A stretch of 64,000 nucleotides of DNA from Neodontobutis hainanensis (GCA_024349245.1 JALDNG010000487.1:62001-126000); one strand, 5' to 3'. Positions 1-29,003 are shown, counted from the stretch's first letter. Notes: a model not told the origin generated them from the sequence alone. Numbers and translations: made by a program.

Positions 1-983
1 CTGGAACTAAACCTAGTCAGAACAAGGACAAAACCAACGCCTGAACCAGAACATATGTAATATGAGTATTATAAAATATATGTGTGAACCTGAACCAGGA
101 TTCATGAGGGTTCGAGAAAGGACTAAACCAGGACCTAGGCCTGAACCATAAATAAACCAGGACTTAAAAACAGATCCAAACAATGGCTGATCATCCAGGA
201 TTTAAAGTCCAGCACTAACCTAGTGTTGAACCTAGGACAACCACCCAACCCAAACCAGGCCTAAATGAGGATTGAACAAAGACTAAGTCATGGCTATGGA
301 CCGGTCTCAACCCAGGTTTAAACCAGGACTTCAGATTTTGAGTGAAAGGACTGTGAGTCTGATCTTTTTTGCACATATTAAGACCTACAAAGTCCAAAAA
401 CTGATCCTGGTAGATAGACCAGGATCAATAAACATTACTATTCCTTCATCTCTTAAAATGACTCGATGGGGTCGAACCAGGATTTCTCAGTATTTGTGAT
501 GTCACAAATGACCTCAGCCCAGACCTGGACATTATTGGTCCAAGAGTCAATTATAACCATGGATCTACAGAGACCCCACGGACAAATCAGAGCTAACTGG
601 GCTTGAGGAGGAGGACTTAAAAAAAAAAACAGACAAAAAATTTGGCTTTCAAAAATGAGACATAAGTCATAATCTGCTTCACTCTCCACTTTCTTCATTT
701 GGAGATTGTAATGTACAATTATCTTTGATGGCTACAGTCATATCATAGAGAGCAGAATAGGCAACTACAACAAGAGACGCACAGTTCCTTGTGAGACGCT
801 GTAGAGCCTGAAGGAACTGTGAAAAAGAAAAGGATCCAACATGACAACATAAATCTTTTTGTGGTGAAAGATGAATAAAGGCAGGTGACAATGATTCACA
901 GCCCTTTCTTCTTCACTCTTAACTCAACATGAGTCCGAGTAAAGATCCGAGTTCCACATTTAGTTTGAGTTTGTACGACGAGC
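1..983. other. Downstream of calcrl: 3' UTR and degenerate repeat
   Basis: Bases 1 to about 330 are a degenerate repetition of an aaaccaggactaa-like word, seen again at several other places in the window. The rest is AT-rich and would contain the calcrl 3' UTR; its end could not be placed. No coding exon is seen. Confidence 0.5.
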
Positions 984-17037
<16,054 letters not shown>

Positions 17038-18499
17038 CTGGAGCAAGATCAGGAATAAAGAATAGAAAAATAATGAAGCATTGAGCCTTCAGCTGTTGCA
17101 TGCACCCGTTCATTAAACAAAAAAACTAAACTACTAAGAATAATGTCTATTCAAAAACAATAAGAATCGCCTTGAAGTTCGAACCACCACCATTTCTTAG
17201 ACTGAGTATAATGCACTGGTAATCTTTACTGGGGCAGGGGATCTTTCCTGTGCATGTGGACTCATTTTTCCAAAGACAAATGAGCGGGACAGTTTAGAAA
17301 GGAGAGCCTTTAAATAGGTGGAAAATACTGTTATCAGAATGTTCTTCTTAAAATAAAATAGAACAACACTTTTTGTTCATATGTTTTGGCAAAAAATAGA
17401 AAAATTTCAAAAGTAGGTTTAACCTGCTGCCATCACTTAATAATTGCCATAAAAACCTTTTCCAAAGACTTGCATAGGTCAATGACTCTGAGTAACTGAG
17501 TATCCCTAAGGAATGACAGTGAGTGTGAATGGTTGTCTGTCAGTGTCTGTCTTTAAGTGCTAACACTTACCCAGCCTGAGGCAGTCTACCCCGCTTCAGG
17601 CCCAATGCTGCTGGGATAGGCTCCAGTCACCCGCCGCCCCAAACGGGCAGGTGAATAGAAATGAATGAAAATCTATTAATGCTAAGCAACTGTTTTATTG
17701 TAAGTTATCCTAAAGTGTATTGCAGCAAAAACTTTGTACAAACACCACTTTGAAGCAGAAACCAGACAGCACTGAGACAATCCAAAGTGTTCTCCGACTT
17801 CCATTCCTGCTCTAACTCAAAGTGAAAATATGCTAAAAATGTCTTGTCGGACACAGTACCTCCTGATATTTTTAGCTCTAGACTGTGTACAGTACAGATA
17901 GTGACGGTAGCCGCATGTGGAGCTGAACAAAGGGGAAGCAGAGCTGTGTCAGACCAGAACATAACTCACATCGACCATCATTATCTGGAGCTCGCACTCT
18001 GCCAACGACTGGGACATTAGCATTAGCACAGATGACGCACGGTTAAACACTGGAGCGACCTGAGCGTTTCCATCTGCGTCGAGCAGCGCTGAAGCACACA
18101 AACCCCGTGGGCCTCGCTCAGAGACAAGGTTTAAAAGCTGAATTAGTATCGCGCTCGCAACAAGACGTTGACGTTTGGGAATTTGTTTAAGAGGTTTTAG
18201 TATGAAAGCTTGTTGCTGAAGGGAAACACTGTTTTAAGTAATTTGTTAATGGTTTATGGACAAGTCAAAGAGGAAATGAAGACAAATTATGACTATCACC
18301 TGAACCCTGTGAACACTGCACAGAGGTAGTGTTCACATGCACTTGAGTAGCCCAGTTATGACAATATTTGGTGTGTGATATTGTCTAGGGGTGTGACAAG
18401 ACAGCAGACTAATCTAAAGAAAGTGTATACCTAAATATTTATTCTTGTGAAGTCATAAGTTCTCTACTTCTCTGTAAACCATTAACAAATTACTTGAGA

Positions 18500-18745
18500 C
18501 AGTGGTGGTATACTGTTTTTGAACTGTCCTTGACACATCCACTGCACAGCCCGTCCGTCCTGGGACAGGATCCCTCCTTCTGTGGTTCTCCTTGAGGTTT
18601 CTCTTTTTTCCTGGCTGGAGTTTTTATGGAGTTTTTCTTTTACACTGATGGAGGGTCTAAGAACAGGTGAAGTAGTCTGGTTTGTGAAGCTCTTTGAGGC
18701 GGCTTTTGTTGTGATATGAATGTCTCGTTTTATGTAGTGATTGCA
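18500..18745 (+). repeat. L2-type LINE 3' end
   Basis: Contains cacatccactgcacagcccg, tcctgggacaggatccctcc, ttctccttgaggtttctc and a terminal gaagctctttgaggcggc. This is the characteristic 3' UTR of fish L2-like LINEs. A second copy is at 26690-26850. Confidence 0.65.
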
Positions 18746-19089
18746 CAGCATTCACAGCTGTTTCCACAGACAGTGAAGAGTGTAAATACAGGTCTGTGTA
18801 GAGTTTGTGACCAGTCCCAGTCCATATATGGTCAAAATCTAAAGCAGGTATAAAGTGAAAGCACAAAGGAAAGAAAGACAAGAGAAAAGACTGTAGTAGA
18901 TTCTCGAGGCCTCAGCTTAGATTGGACTGAACCCGACTCTGTTACTTAAACTGTTGGCTCCGGGGCTACACTTTAATGTAGTTAATCTAAAACAGAGATG
19001 TCAAACTCAATTCCAGTACACTTATGGCATCACTGAGGAGTGAAAATCAGAGAACACAGATGTTTCAAATGTTGCAGCTTTTATCAAAA

Positions 19090-19545
19090 ACACGGGGTTA
19101 GTATCAAGATGAAACCAAGACTAAGTCAACACTAAACCAGGACTCAATCAAGAATAAACTACAGGAGAAAAACTGAACGAAAGAATGACGTAAACCTGAA
19201 ATAAACTTCAGTCTAAAGCAGGACCAGATAAAACCAGGACTACCAGGAACAAATCTGGTCTAAATATGGACTTAAGTAGATCTAAACCAGGACTAAGCCA
19301 GGCCTAAATTACCTCTAAACCAGGTCTTTACAAGGTCTAAGCAAATTCAAAACTGGGACTACAGTAAACCAGAAATAAAGCAAGATTTAGGCAGGAGCGA
19401 ACCAGGAAAAATGCAGAACCTAAACCAAGTGTAAACCAGAAATACAGTAAATCAAGGTCCAAACCAAAACTGAACTTGTTGTAAAACTGTATTAAATAAG
19501 GTCTAAACCAGGTCTAAACCAGGTTTAAACCAGAGAAAAGGTCAT
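19090..19545 (+). repeat. Degenerate aaaccaggacta repeat field
   Basis: Many imperfect copies of a roughly 11-13 base word (aaaccaggacta, aaaccaggtct, aagccaggcct) separated by short variable spacers. Similar fields lie at 1-330, 35440-35660, 37085-37560, 44900-45240 (complement), 49190-49390 (complement) and 62100-62270. Confidence 0.75.
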
Positions 19546-22082
19546 ATTCAAGCTCATCATCACCTCACATCATGGTCTGAGAATTTCCCCCTAAAAACCA
19601 CCACATGATACATGGCACAAAAATACAATTATTACTGCGGCAGATTACATTTATTTACTCTAAAACAGAGCAGAAAATTTGCATTTAATACAACACATCT
19701 TTTAAAAATGCACATAGTGTTGTCTTATGTCGCCTCCACCTCACGAACCTCAGCCTCATTTGTTTTTTATACCAGCTCTGAGAAAACTGATTAGCATTTT
19801 CTTTAGCTCTGAAAACTGTTAATGCAACACGGCGGCTGTTTGAGTGTCTAAATAACCCCCGACACTCAGAAAAGAGAAGGAAACCTAAAGAGACCAGGCT
19901 TTTTCTGCACTGTTTCTGTTTGAACCTGGAGGAAAAAGGGTCACAGCACTGATGCTATCTCGCATGAGAGCCACGTAGGAGGTGATTGCACCGTGTTCAG
20001 AAGCTAAATTTAATACAGCAGCTCACGGCCCAGAGTCGTGAGGGCATCAGTGGCGACATGTGACATTTAATTAAATTTGGGGCGAAACCGACAAACCAGA
20101 ACTGCAGCGAGGAAACCTTTTATTACCATAGACGCTTCTGATGACAAAGCATGGGTTTTTAAAGTTGAATAAAGAAGGAAGGGCAGGTTCTTAAAGAAAA
20201 ATCTATTTAACATTTATTTATAACAGATCTAGCAAAATGATGTAATGGAAAAGTTTACTGATCTAATAAGTATTCAATACAGAAAAGCAATATAGAAAAG
20301 TAAAGGAAAATTGTGGCTTAAAATAATAATTGAAATGGAATGCAGTAAAAGCAACAGTGCAGAAGTTCATTGGACATGTGCCAACTTCAGACCCGTACTC
20401 CACCGGCACCGGCTGGAACCCTCGGTGGGCTCTTAAAGCACGAACAGCATGTGGACATTACAGTAATACACAAACATGTCTCTGCTGGAGTCAAGCTTTT
20501 AGACTGCTACATGTTCGATATACACACTAAATGAAAAAAAAAATTCAAAAAAATTCAAGATACAACGCCCGGCCCATGTATACAATCTAAAAGTATAGAA
20601 CAGGGTAAAAAACATAACATTGACTGAGTGTACTAGAATCATCCTCCTCTGCTTATGTTAGGGGTCTCCATGGCAGGAGTCCATCCAGCTTTGGGCCTGA
20701 GGCGGGGTACACCCTGGACTATTCACTGATTTATTCACTAGGGTCAATTGAGATTCACCAGTTCACCTGAAAATGTCGGTCTTTGGACGGTGAAAGGAAG
20801 CCAGAGAACCCAGAGAGAACCCTAGGTACAGTCTATAAACAGATTTAAACAGTAATGAACAAAGGAATGAGGATGTTACGTTTATGGAAAATATTGCACA
20901 AAGCCATTTACAGTGTAACTCCTGTGTGAATGAATGATTTCAGACTTAAGTTACAGACCTTTTTAAAGCTAACATTCAGAAAAGAAAGATAAAGGGCTTT
21001 CTGTAGTTTCTCAGCAGCAGACACAGCACTGACAATATAGATCAAGGTAAGAAATAATAAACACTAAGCACTTTATTTTATGTTATTAAAAGTTTTGAAG
21101 CAAAAAAGGTCCTCTTTCTGTATTGAACACAGCTTTGATTTGTTTCCTTTACCATGTGCCAAGTGCTGCAATGACACGTCAATGTTATCGATTACACTGA
21201 CTACAAAAATACATAGATGCATCACATTGTTTATATTAATTTTGCGAAATGGCGGCTTATGCTCCTGGGAATGAAGAAAGTTCCATTCTATCACAAAAAC
21301 CCAGACCATGATTATCAAAAGTATGATTATTTTAAAGTTTTAATACTTTAAATAGAGGCTAAATAAAATGGTCCTTAATGGTCCTGCAAAAACGACAGCA
21401 GCACAACTGCAATGGATGAAGACCTCAGAAGAAAACATTCTGGCGCTCTCCGACCACAAACTTCCGAGCCATCTGTGTAAATATTTATTATTACAATTAG
21501 TTTTGGGAGTAATTGTTGCGTTCTTTCCTGATGTGTTTTGGTCGAGAATTAATTCATATATGCTAGATAATAAAGGTAATGCTAATCACTAACGGTATAA
21601 GTAGAACTGTAAACATATATTACTGTATAGGTTACTTTGGCAAAAGTTAACTTTTAACTTTTAATAAACATTTACTGGTTGTTTATGCACACGTAGACCT
21701 ACGCAATTTACATTAACAGTATGCTGTAACCTGAACATTTAGGCATTTAGTGCATTTATGTTTACTTTTGGGACAAACCAATTAAATAAAACACAATCCT
21801 AAATACGTGATTAATAATAAATTATCTCCTTAGTTAAAAAGAGTTTAAAATGCTTTCTGATTTTTAATAATAAAATGACAAATTAATTGCACTCTCTGAA
21901 ATACAACAAAGATTGTAATCAAAGTAATCATGTTAAACATTGTAATAATCACATTCAGTTCATTAAAAATATGCATATTTACAACCCTCTTTAAAATACA
22001 TTACAGTTTATTAATTTAGTGTTCCTTTTTTATACAGTTTATAAAAAAAAAACACTAGATTACTAAAAAGAATAAAAATAAA

Positions 22083-22167
22083 ATAATCGTGAGATTAGTC
22101 AACTAATCAAAAAAAATAATTGCTAGATTAGTTGACAGAAAAAATAATTGTTAGTTGCAGCTCTACC
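22083..22167. mobile_element. hAT-like terminal fragment
   Basis: Ends ttgttagttgcagctcta after repeated gattagttga words, as in the right ends of many teleost hAT elements. No left end was found. Confidence 0.4.
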
Positions 22168-23241
22168 ATGTGCCCAACATGAGGCCAGGCCATTACCACT
22201 TTGAAGAAAGATTGAAATGTACTCAGACATTGTTTCACTAAAATGGTTTGTCTGTTGCATATTCATGAATGTCACAGGACACAAACTCATTAAAACAACA
22301 AAAACATCACACTGCAACACTAGATGTTCTAATGAGGCCGTTTAAACTTTCAGCTTCGATTCCAGTGTGTCATATTCTTAGTTTGTCTCAAAATTACTTT
22401 CCAAATAAATCAGAATAAAACTCCACTGCCCAGGTTTTGAAAACCATTTCAACAAATGACACAAGAACGTCACATCACGCAAGTGTCTGTGAAGCAGACA
22501 CTCTGACGTGCTGACAGTCGACTGGTCAACCCTCTGCGTTAAACAGAAAGTCATGGAAGACTAGCACAAAACACCAAAACCAAAAAAAGCCAACTGGACC
22601 AAAACCAAAATCAATTGGTTTAGACCTGGTTAGCTATCCTTTTTCTTGGAGTTTAATTGTCAGGAAGATGAAAAATGGACGCAGTTGGACAGTCACAAAA
22701 CAATTCAGTGTCAGCTACAACAGCTAATTCTTGATAAACGATTATGATTGGTCAGTTAAGATTATGTTTATCTCTCATTTAGTCTTTTTTTGAGTCTAGT
22801 TTTATCCCTAAACCTATTGTAGATACAGTGCTCTTAATGGCCGCCATCTTGGCTGAGCAGAGAAAGAGGAGGAACTGATTTTAATACAATATTTTTTTAT
22901 CAACTCTAACACTTGCTAAAATGGCATGTGTTATTCAAATTTAAGCTGTACATGTAGCGTTGCTTTAAATCAAAAGATCATGCACCAGTTGGAAATGACT
23001 AATAATATTTTGCAAGTTAAAAAGCACTATTAAAAAGTATAAAGGTAAAAAAATGTTGTGAGGATCTCAGTCCAGCGAGCGTATGTGCCCACACTATGGA
23101 GTGTGTATGTTGGGAAATAAAGAGAAAAAATGTCTTTGAGGCAAGTGGCTGTGCCAATGTCAAACTGTCAATCTCATCAATGATTTCCCAAGTGAGGAAG
23201 AGCAAGTGTGAGGAAGAGAAAGTGTGAGGCCTGTTTATGAG

Positions 23242-23242
<1 letters not shown>

Positions 23243-23281
<39 letters not shown>
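23243..23281. repeat. (AAT)n microsatellite
   Basis: About 13 perfect trinucleotides at the tail side of the SINE that follows. Confidence 0.95.
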
Positions 23282-23520
23282 CTTTATATAGCGCTTACCA
23301 CCTACTGTAGTAGGCACTCAAAGCGCTTTACATTAATTAAACTATTACCAGAGTTACAGAACTTCACTGGAGAATGTAGGTTAAGTGTCTTGCCCAAGGA
23401 CACAACGTCAGTATGCAGGGGAGAGCGGGATGTTATGATGTCTTGGGATGTTTCGAGCGGGATTCGATCCGCCCACCCGCAGGTCGAAGGACGGCCGCTC
23501 TACCCACTGTTCTATACTGT
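23282..23520 (-). repeat. SINE inserted in minisatellite
   Basis: Minus-strand copy of the tRNA-derived family. Its body contains gtgtccttgggcaagacact. The head has a B-box-like ggatcgaatcccg and gtagagcggccgtcc. The tail is aagcgctatataaag followed by the (ATT)n run. Confidence 0.85.
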
Positions 23521-24445
23521 CTTAGGAAGAGTAAGTGTGAGGTCTGTTTGTGAGGAAGAGTAAGTGTGAGGAAGAGTAAGTGTGAGGTCTGTTTGTGAGG
23601 AAGAGTAAGTGTGAGGAAGAGTAAGTGTGAGGTCTGTTTGTGAGGAAGAGTAAGTGTGAGGAAGAGTAAGTGTGAGGTCTGTTTGTGAGGAAGAGTAAGT
23701 GTGAGGAAGAGTAAGTGTGAGGTCTGTTTGTGAGGAAGAGTAAGTGTGAGGAAGAGTAAGTGTGAGGCCTGTTTGTGAGGAAGAGTAAGTGTGAGGAAGA
23801 GTAAGTGTGAGGTCTGTTTGTGAGGAAGAGTAAGTGTGAGGAAGAGTAAGTGTGAGGTCTGTTTGTGAGGAAGAGTAAGTGTGAGGAAGAGTAAGTGTGA
23901 GGTCTGTTTGTGAGGAAGAGTAAGTGTGAGGTCTGTTTGTGAGGAAGAGTAAGTGTGAGGAAGAGTAAGTGTGAGGTCTGTTTGTGAGGAAGAGTAAGTG
24001 TGAGGAAGAGTAAGTGTGAGGTCTGTTTGTGAGGAAGAGTAAGTGTGAGGTCTGTTTGTGAGGAAGAGTAAGTGTGAGGAAGAGTAAGTGTGAGGTCTGT
24101 TTGTGAGGAAGAGTAAGTGTGAGGCCTGTTTGTGAGGAAGAGTAAGTGTGAGGAAGAGTAAGTGTGAGGCCTGTTTGTGAGGAAGAGTAAGTGTGAGGAA
24201 GAGTAAGTGTGAGGTCTGTTTGTGAGGAAGAGTAAGTGTGAGGAAGAGTAAGTGTGAGGCCTGTTTGTGAGGAAGAGTAAGTGTGAGGAAGAGTAAGTGT
24301 GAGGTCTGTTTGTGAGGAAGAGTAAGTGTGAGGAAGAGTAAGTGTGAGGTCTGTTTGTGAGGAAGAGTAAGTGTGAGGAAGAGTAAGTGTGAGGCCTGTT
24401 TGTGAGGAAGAGTAAGTGTGAGGAAGAGTAAGTGTGAGGCCTGTT

Positions 24446-25296
24446 CTAAAACAGGTTATAAGTCAAAAAGTGTTGAAATACATCCAATGAGAGCAGAAAA
24501 CTATATAAAAAATGTAGACTTGAAATGAGACCCAGGTTTAAGACTAATCTGCTGCTAAACAAGTCCAGTCCTCCTCACGGTCGATGAAACCCAGAGAGAG
24601 GAGGGTCTTACTGAAAGTGGGCTTGTGAAACATTATGCAGAAGCACAAATTAGAACCAGCCTGAGACAGTCCTGCCAAATTCCCCAGATGTTTTTGCCAT
24701 GTGCTTTTTGTACATTTACAAAACCATGAAGAGAAATTCTCTGACAGATACAGAGCAAAATTTACAAAGTCAAAGCATAGAACTTTACAGGACATCAAAT
24801 AGACATCTTTAATATTTACTAATTCATATGTAGGTGAACCATTTTCTCACAATGTGGCAGAATGAAAAACTCCTCCAAACCTATTGGACAGCCTACATCA
24901 ACAGCTGTTTCAAATAGAGTCGGCAGTTTATAGCTCTTTATGAATTTTATTTGTTGACTTTGTTGAATAAAACATGAAAGAGAGAGTCCAGAAACTGCTG
25001 CAGCTCATTTGGAATACTTTTTCTTCTCCTAATGTTTATTGCAGAAATGAAAAACAACTATACCTCTAACCTCTCTCTTTACTTCAGGTATTGGCAACTT
25101 ATTCACATTTTAAATGTTTGCATCACACATCGAAAGTTTTGTTACACTTTGATGACATCCCTGCCTTCCACCAGAGGCAAACACAAGCCTCCTCAGGGGT
25201 TACTTTAAACAAACCATGCTGCTGTAATGTGCACAACTTAAGGCTCTTAGTGTTAAGTGTCAGTGTGCACAGTGTTAGAAGTCAATCTACTGCTGA
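24446..25296. other. Unassigned interval
   Basis: No exon, repeat family or motif is recognised. The open frame at 24544-24798 is not supported by anything else. Confidence 0.4.
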
Positions 25297-25377
25297 ATAG
25301 TGCTGCAGCTATCAATTATTTTACTAATTGAGTAATCTATTGATTATTGCTTTGATTAATTGAGTATTGATTACCCG
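25297..25377 (+). mobile_element. hAT-like left-end fragment
   Basis: Begins tagtgctgcagctatcaatt and continues with attgagtaatctattgatta words typical of the subterminal region of fish hAT elements. It is cut off by the LINE tail at 25378. Confidence 0.4.
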
Positions 25378-25595
25378 GTATACTCCAGCTCGAACCCTTC
25401 GCTCTCAGGACGCTGGCCTCCTTCAACTTCCTCGAATAAAGAAGAAGTCTGCTACAGAGCCTTTTCTTATAGAGCCACATTTTTGTGGAATGTGCTCCCG
25501 GTGGAAGTGCGGCGATCTGACTCTGTTGAGATTTTCAAAAGCAAACTCAAAACATACTTATTTCACCAAACGTATGGAGACTGATAATCATAGTG
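25378..25595 (+). mobile_element. LINE ORF2 C-terminal tail
   Basis: An open frame ending FSYRATFLWNVLPVEVRRSD then SVEIFKSKLKTYLF, the conserved last residues of L2/CR1/Rex-type LINE ORF2 proteins. Only the tail is present. A 29-30 bp minisatellite follows directly, where the 3' UTR would be. Confidence 0.75.
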
Positions 25596-25604
25596 TTAGG
25601 TTTA

Positions 25605-25869
25605 CACTGGTTGTAGCTGTAGGTGCACACTCACACTGGCCGTAGCTGTAGGTGCACACTCACACTGGTCTGTAGCTGTAGGTGCACACTCACACTGGTC
25701 TGTAGCTGTAGGTGCACACTCACACTGGTCTGTAGCTGTAGGTGCACACTCACACTGGCCGTAGCTGTAGGTGCACACTCACACTGGCCGTAGCTGTAGG
25801 TGCACACTCACACTGGCCGTAGCTATAGGTGCACACTCACACTGACCGTAGCTATAGGTGCACACTCAA
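25605..25869 (+). repeat. 29-30 bp minisatellite, about 9 copies
   Basis: The unit is tgtagctgtaggtgcacact then cacactggtc. Copies start about every 28-30 bases from 25623 to 25858, with minor drift at the right end. Confidence 0.95.
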
Positions 25870-27984
25870 CTGCTCATATTATTATTACATCTGCCTATTT
25901 TCAGTAGTATTTAGCACTTTTTTTTTCTCCAAGGGTGGACGCAAACCTCTGATCTGCTGGGTGATGTGTACCCCACATTTCACTTATTTTATTAAAAGCA
26001 AAAATGGGCTTGATAGAGCTTTTTGCGCTAATATTGAAACAACAGTTACTGTCATGTTAACCAAACAGTTTAAAGGAAAGCTCAAACAGCTGCAGCGGGT
26101 ACGAGGCTTCAGCCTCAGACGCATGGCAACGCACAACGGGACGCCCCGGACTTGACACTAGTCCTTGGTTTGTTTTGTTCTATTTTTTTTGTTCTTACAA
26201 CCAGAGCAAGAAGTTACACGGTGCAGATATTAGTGGATGTGTCAAAGTGGCTTTAGCTGCCACAGGCATAGATGTGCTCGCTCAAATAAAATAAAATCAA
26301 TCATGGCCTTTTTCTAAGCGAATTTAATTACTCAATTTATCCGACTGCTGAATATATAAGGCTTAAGGTGGACTGGAGCTAGACAAGGCCTTGGCAGAGT
26401 TTACCAGAAGAAACTACCTTAGACAACAGCAAAAGGATACACAAAGGATATATTTTTTTCACTAATAAAGACGATCAACGACCGTCACCTGATTGATGTA
26501 AAAGATTTCTGTCATTCTCGCTAGTGTCTCTTCATGAGCCCACTCAATTTCTGCAGTGGCTGGTCCCAAATATAGCACCAAACCAGCCAAACCCATACTT
26601 ATTGTAAAATGGCCCTGAGATCACATTTTACTCAGACCACTTTTATTCATTTCCATTCTTTTGTTGATAAGATATGTCTGTAACTGCCCCAAACACATTG
26701 CTGTCCTTCCGTCTGTTCTGGGAGTGGTTCTCTTTGAGGTTTCTTTTTTGTCCCCAAGGCTGATGGAGGCTCTACGGACAGATTGTGTTGTAGAAAAGTC
26801 TATAAAGCCCTTTGAGAAAACTGCTGTTGTGATACACAGAAATAAATGTCTTGTCATGACTGAACATATTTTATGTAACATTAAAGGTTTCTCTGAGTTT
26901 CACATTCAGTGGCATGTTAGAACAAATGAAGTAACAAAAACATAGACTGGTTCACATTTCTTTCATTTAAACTATTCCCACTCAACAGAAATCATAGACA
27001 GAAATCTAAATTGTTTCAGGCTTGACGTAGTGACATAAAATTTTGTTGATACTTTACCTACATCATGTTTAATTTCTCAGATTTGTTCTTTGTCTTTCCA
27101 AACTTGTCCAAAGGCAGTTCCGTGTACCAGTCTACCAATGTAGAATTTAGATTACAATAGATTTTTAGAAAAGGACATTTTTTTGTTTTCTGTTCCCATT
27201 TACAAAACCAATCAACAAATCACAATGAGACATGGTTGCATTCAAGGTGTAGAGCCACTAAACAGAAGCACTTAAAATACATGAATATTTTTCCCGCATA
27301 AACTCACAGCTTTAATTATTCATCTGTTTGGGTCAATTTAACCCTACCCCTCACAAGTGGCAGCTGTGGGCAGTGCATTGTTGTGTGTAGGGCCTCCGAG
27401 TGCCACACACAAGTGCTTTAGTCATGTCCACTTGGTGACATCAGCCGCTACACTGAGCACGCGCCGACAGATTCATGGAAACCTGCCCACGCCCGAGCAG
27501 CTGCTGCGTTCCCAGCCGAGGCAGGAGCGAGCCAGTGTTTATCAGTGAGCGCTTCTGCACACGGGCCGTAAACATGCTCTGGTCTCATCAGATGTACATT
27601 AGGACCACAGAGACACAGCCATCAATCTAAACATTATTAAAAACTGAATTCAGGCCAAGTGCATTTCTTATGGACTTAAAATACAGCACGTACGGCTGCA
27701 TAACTCTTCATCTGTTTTTGAAATAAGGATTGCATTTATCATTAACCAAATGAGTAATAGAGAAAATTTAATCCAAACAAATTTTTCCAATAAACTCAGC
27801 CACTGAAAACAAGCAGACTTACTGAACTAACACATAGGGCTGCATGATATGAACAGAACATGTAATAACTATGTTGAAGACTTTTCTAGTTTAAAAAAAG
27901 AGAAAAAATAAAAAGAGAAGCCATGTCATTGTTACGTTTACGTAAAGGCTTGTTGTAACATTCTGTGCATTTGACACTTCTCAA
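25870..27984. other. Interval with L2 tail, otherwise unassigned
   Basis: 26690-26850 is a second L2-like LINE 3' end (ctgttctgggagtggttctc, tataaagccctttgag). About 27836 carries tagggctgcatgatatgaa, resembling a hAT terminus. Bases 27430-27560 are locally GC-rich without a clear gene signal. Confidence 0.45.
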
Positions 27985-28483
27985 TGTCACGGTGGATCAG
28001 GACTCTGCACAGTTGGCCGCGGCCTCTGTACCCGGCTCCCCCGCCCCTACTGATTCGCAGAGAGAAAACAGGTGTGCGGGAGCGCCGGCGGAGCAAGCCC
28101 AGCTGTTCCGAGTGGATAATCAAGAGAGAATAAGAAGCACCGCAGCCTGCTCCTCGACGCCAGATCGTAACACTTACTACCGTTAGTAATACGTCTCCCG
28201 TTCGAAAGTCTTGTTCTATGTATATACTTACCTGTTTTTTCTGTCCACCTCAGATCCTCCCTGTCCTGCCGCCAGTCCGGTTTCCGCTCCACCTCGGTCA
28301 TGCCAGAACCCAGCTAGTCCTTCAGTCCGTCCCGCTCCAGCTCAACCCGGTCCTGATCCTGCTACACCTTGCTATCCCCAAAGAACCCGCCATTCATTGC
28401 AAGTTGCTTTGTTCAATAAATCTGTTTTTTTGTGAACTTTACGTGGGTGTCTGTGTTTGGGTTATCTGCACAGCGTGAATACA
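27985..28483 (+). mobile_element. Solo LTR related to the chromovirus LTR
   Basis: Starts tgtcacggtggatcaggact and ends gcgtgaataca, matching the two ends of the LTR at 14221-14640 but on the plus strand. It has about 80 extra bases in the middle. A polyadenylation signal (caataaatctg) lies near 28412. No internal region or second LTR follows. The flanks ctcaa and gcgtt do not form a target duplication. Confidence 0.8.
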
Positions 28484-28789
28484 GCGTTAATCTACAGGCA
28501 AAAAGATGTTCCAGTTCTACATTACTGTCACTGGTCAGGAGTGCCTCGGCTGCTGCTACAATTCAGAATAGTTAAGTTTTTTTTTTTATTCACCACGGCC
28601 AGACTGTGAAAATCTCGCACTAAAACAATTGACTTTTCAGCTTTTTTATGGGTTCACATTTTAATGAGCAAATACTTGACACCACTCTATGATCCTCTGT
28701 TATGTTCCTAACAGCAGACCCAAAATATTCCTATCTTTTGACAAATTGCATGGGCGCTGGTTTGATTATACACTAAAGTTCATACAGGT

Positions 28790-29003
28790 GCAGTGGTTCA
28801 GGTGTTAGAGCGGTTGTCCTATATCCGGAACTGTTGTTGTGTCCTTGGGCAAGACACTTTACCCACCTTAACTTTGTCAGTTTACCCCAGTAAGCAGATG
28901 TAGCTTACCACCACCAGAGTGTGACTGTGGAATGAATAATGGATGACCTGAAAGTGATTTGAGTCCCTTGGGAGAAAAGTGCAATATAAGTCTAGTTTAT
29001 TAT
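28790..29003 (+). repeat. Degenerate tRNA-derived SINE
   Basis: Head gcagtggttcaggtgttaga then gcggttgtcc; body gtgtccttgggcaagacact and accccagtaagcag; tail gtgcaatataagtctag. Confidence 0.7.

Larger units (their letters stand above)
17038..23190. other. Non-coding interval upstream of calcrl exon 1
   Basis: No convincing exon was found. Recognisable pieces: a teleost repeat fragment at about 17515-17675 (gctgggataggctccag); an L2-like tail at 18500-18745; the ccagga repeat field at 19090-19545; a repeat fragment near 20680-20830; a hAT-like end at 22083-22167. The rest looks like ordinary AT-rich DNA. If the CpG block at 60.5 kb is the calcrl promoter, this is intronic. Confidence 0.5.
23192..24445 (+). 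repeat. 45-bp minisatellite, interrupted
   Basis: The core unit is gtctgtttgt, gaggaagagtaagtgtgag and gaagagtaagtgtgag, with a period of 45 bases (for example units starting at 23587 and 23632). Some units lack the second 16-base half, giving 29-base units. The array begins at about 23192, is broken by an (AAT)n tract plus a SINE (about 23243-23520), and then continues to 24445. Confidence 0.95.

Noticed and set aside
23237..23563. ORF beginning with a poly-asparagine run
   Set aside because: It is the (AAT)n microsatellite read in frame into a SINE; there is no coding evidence.
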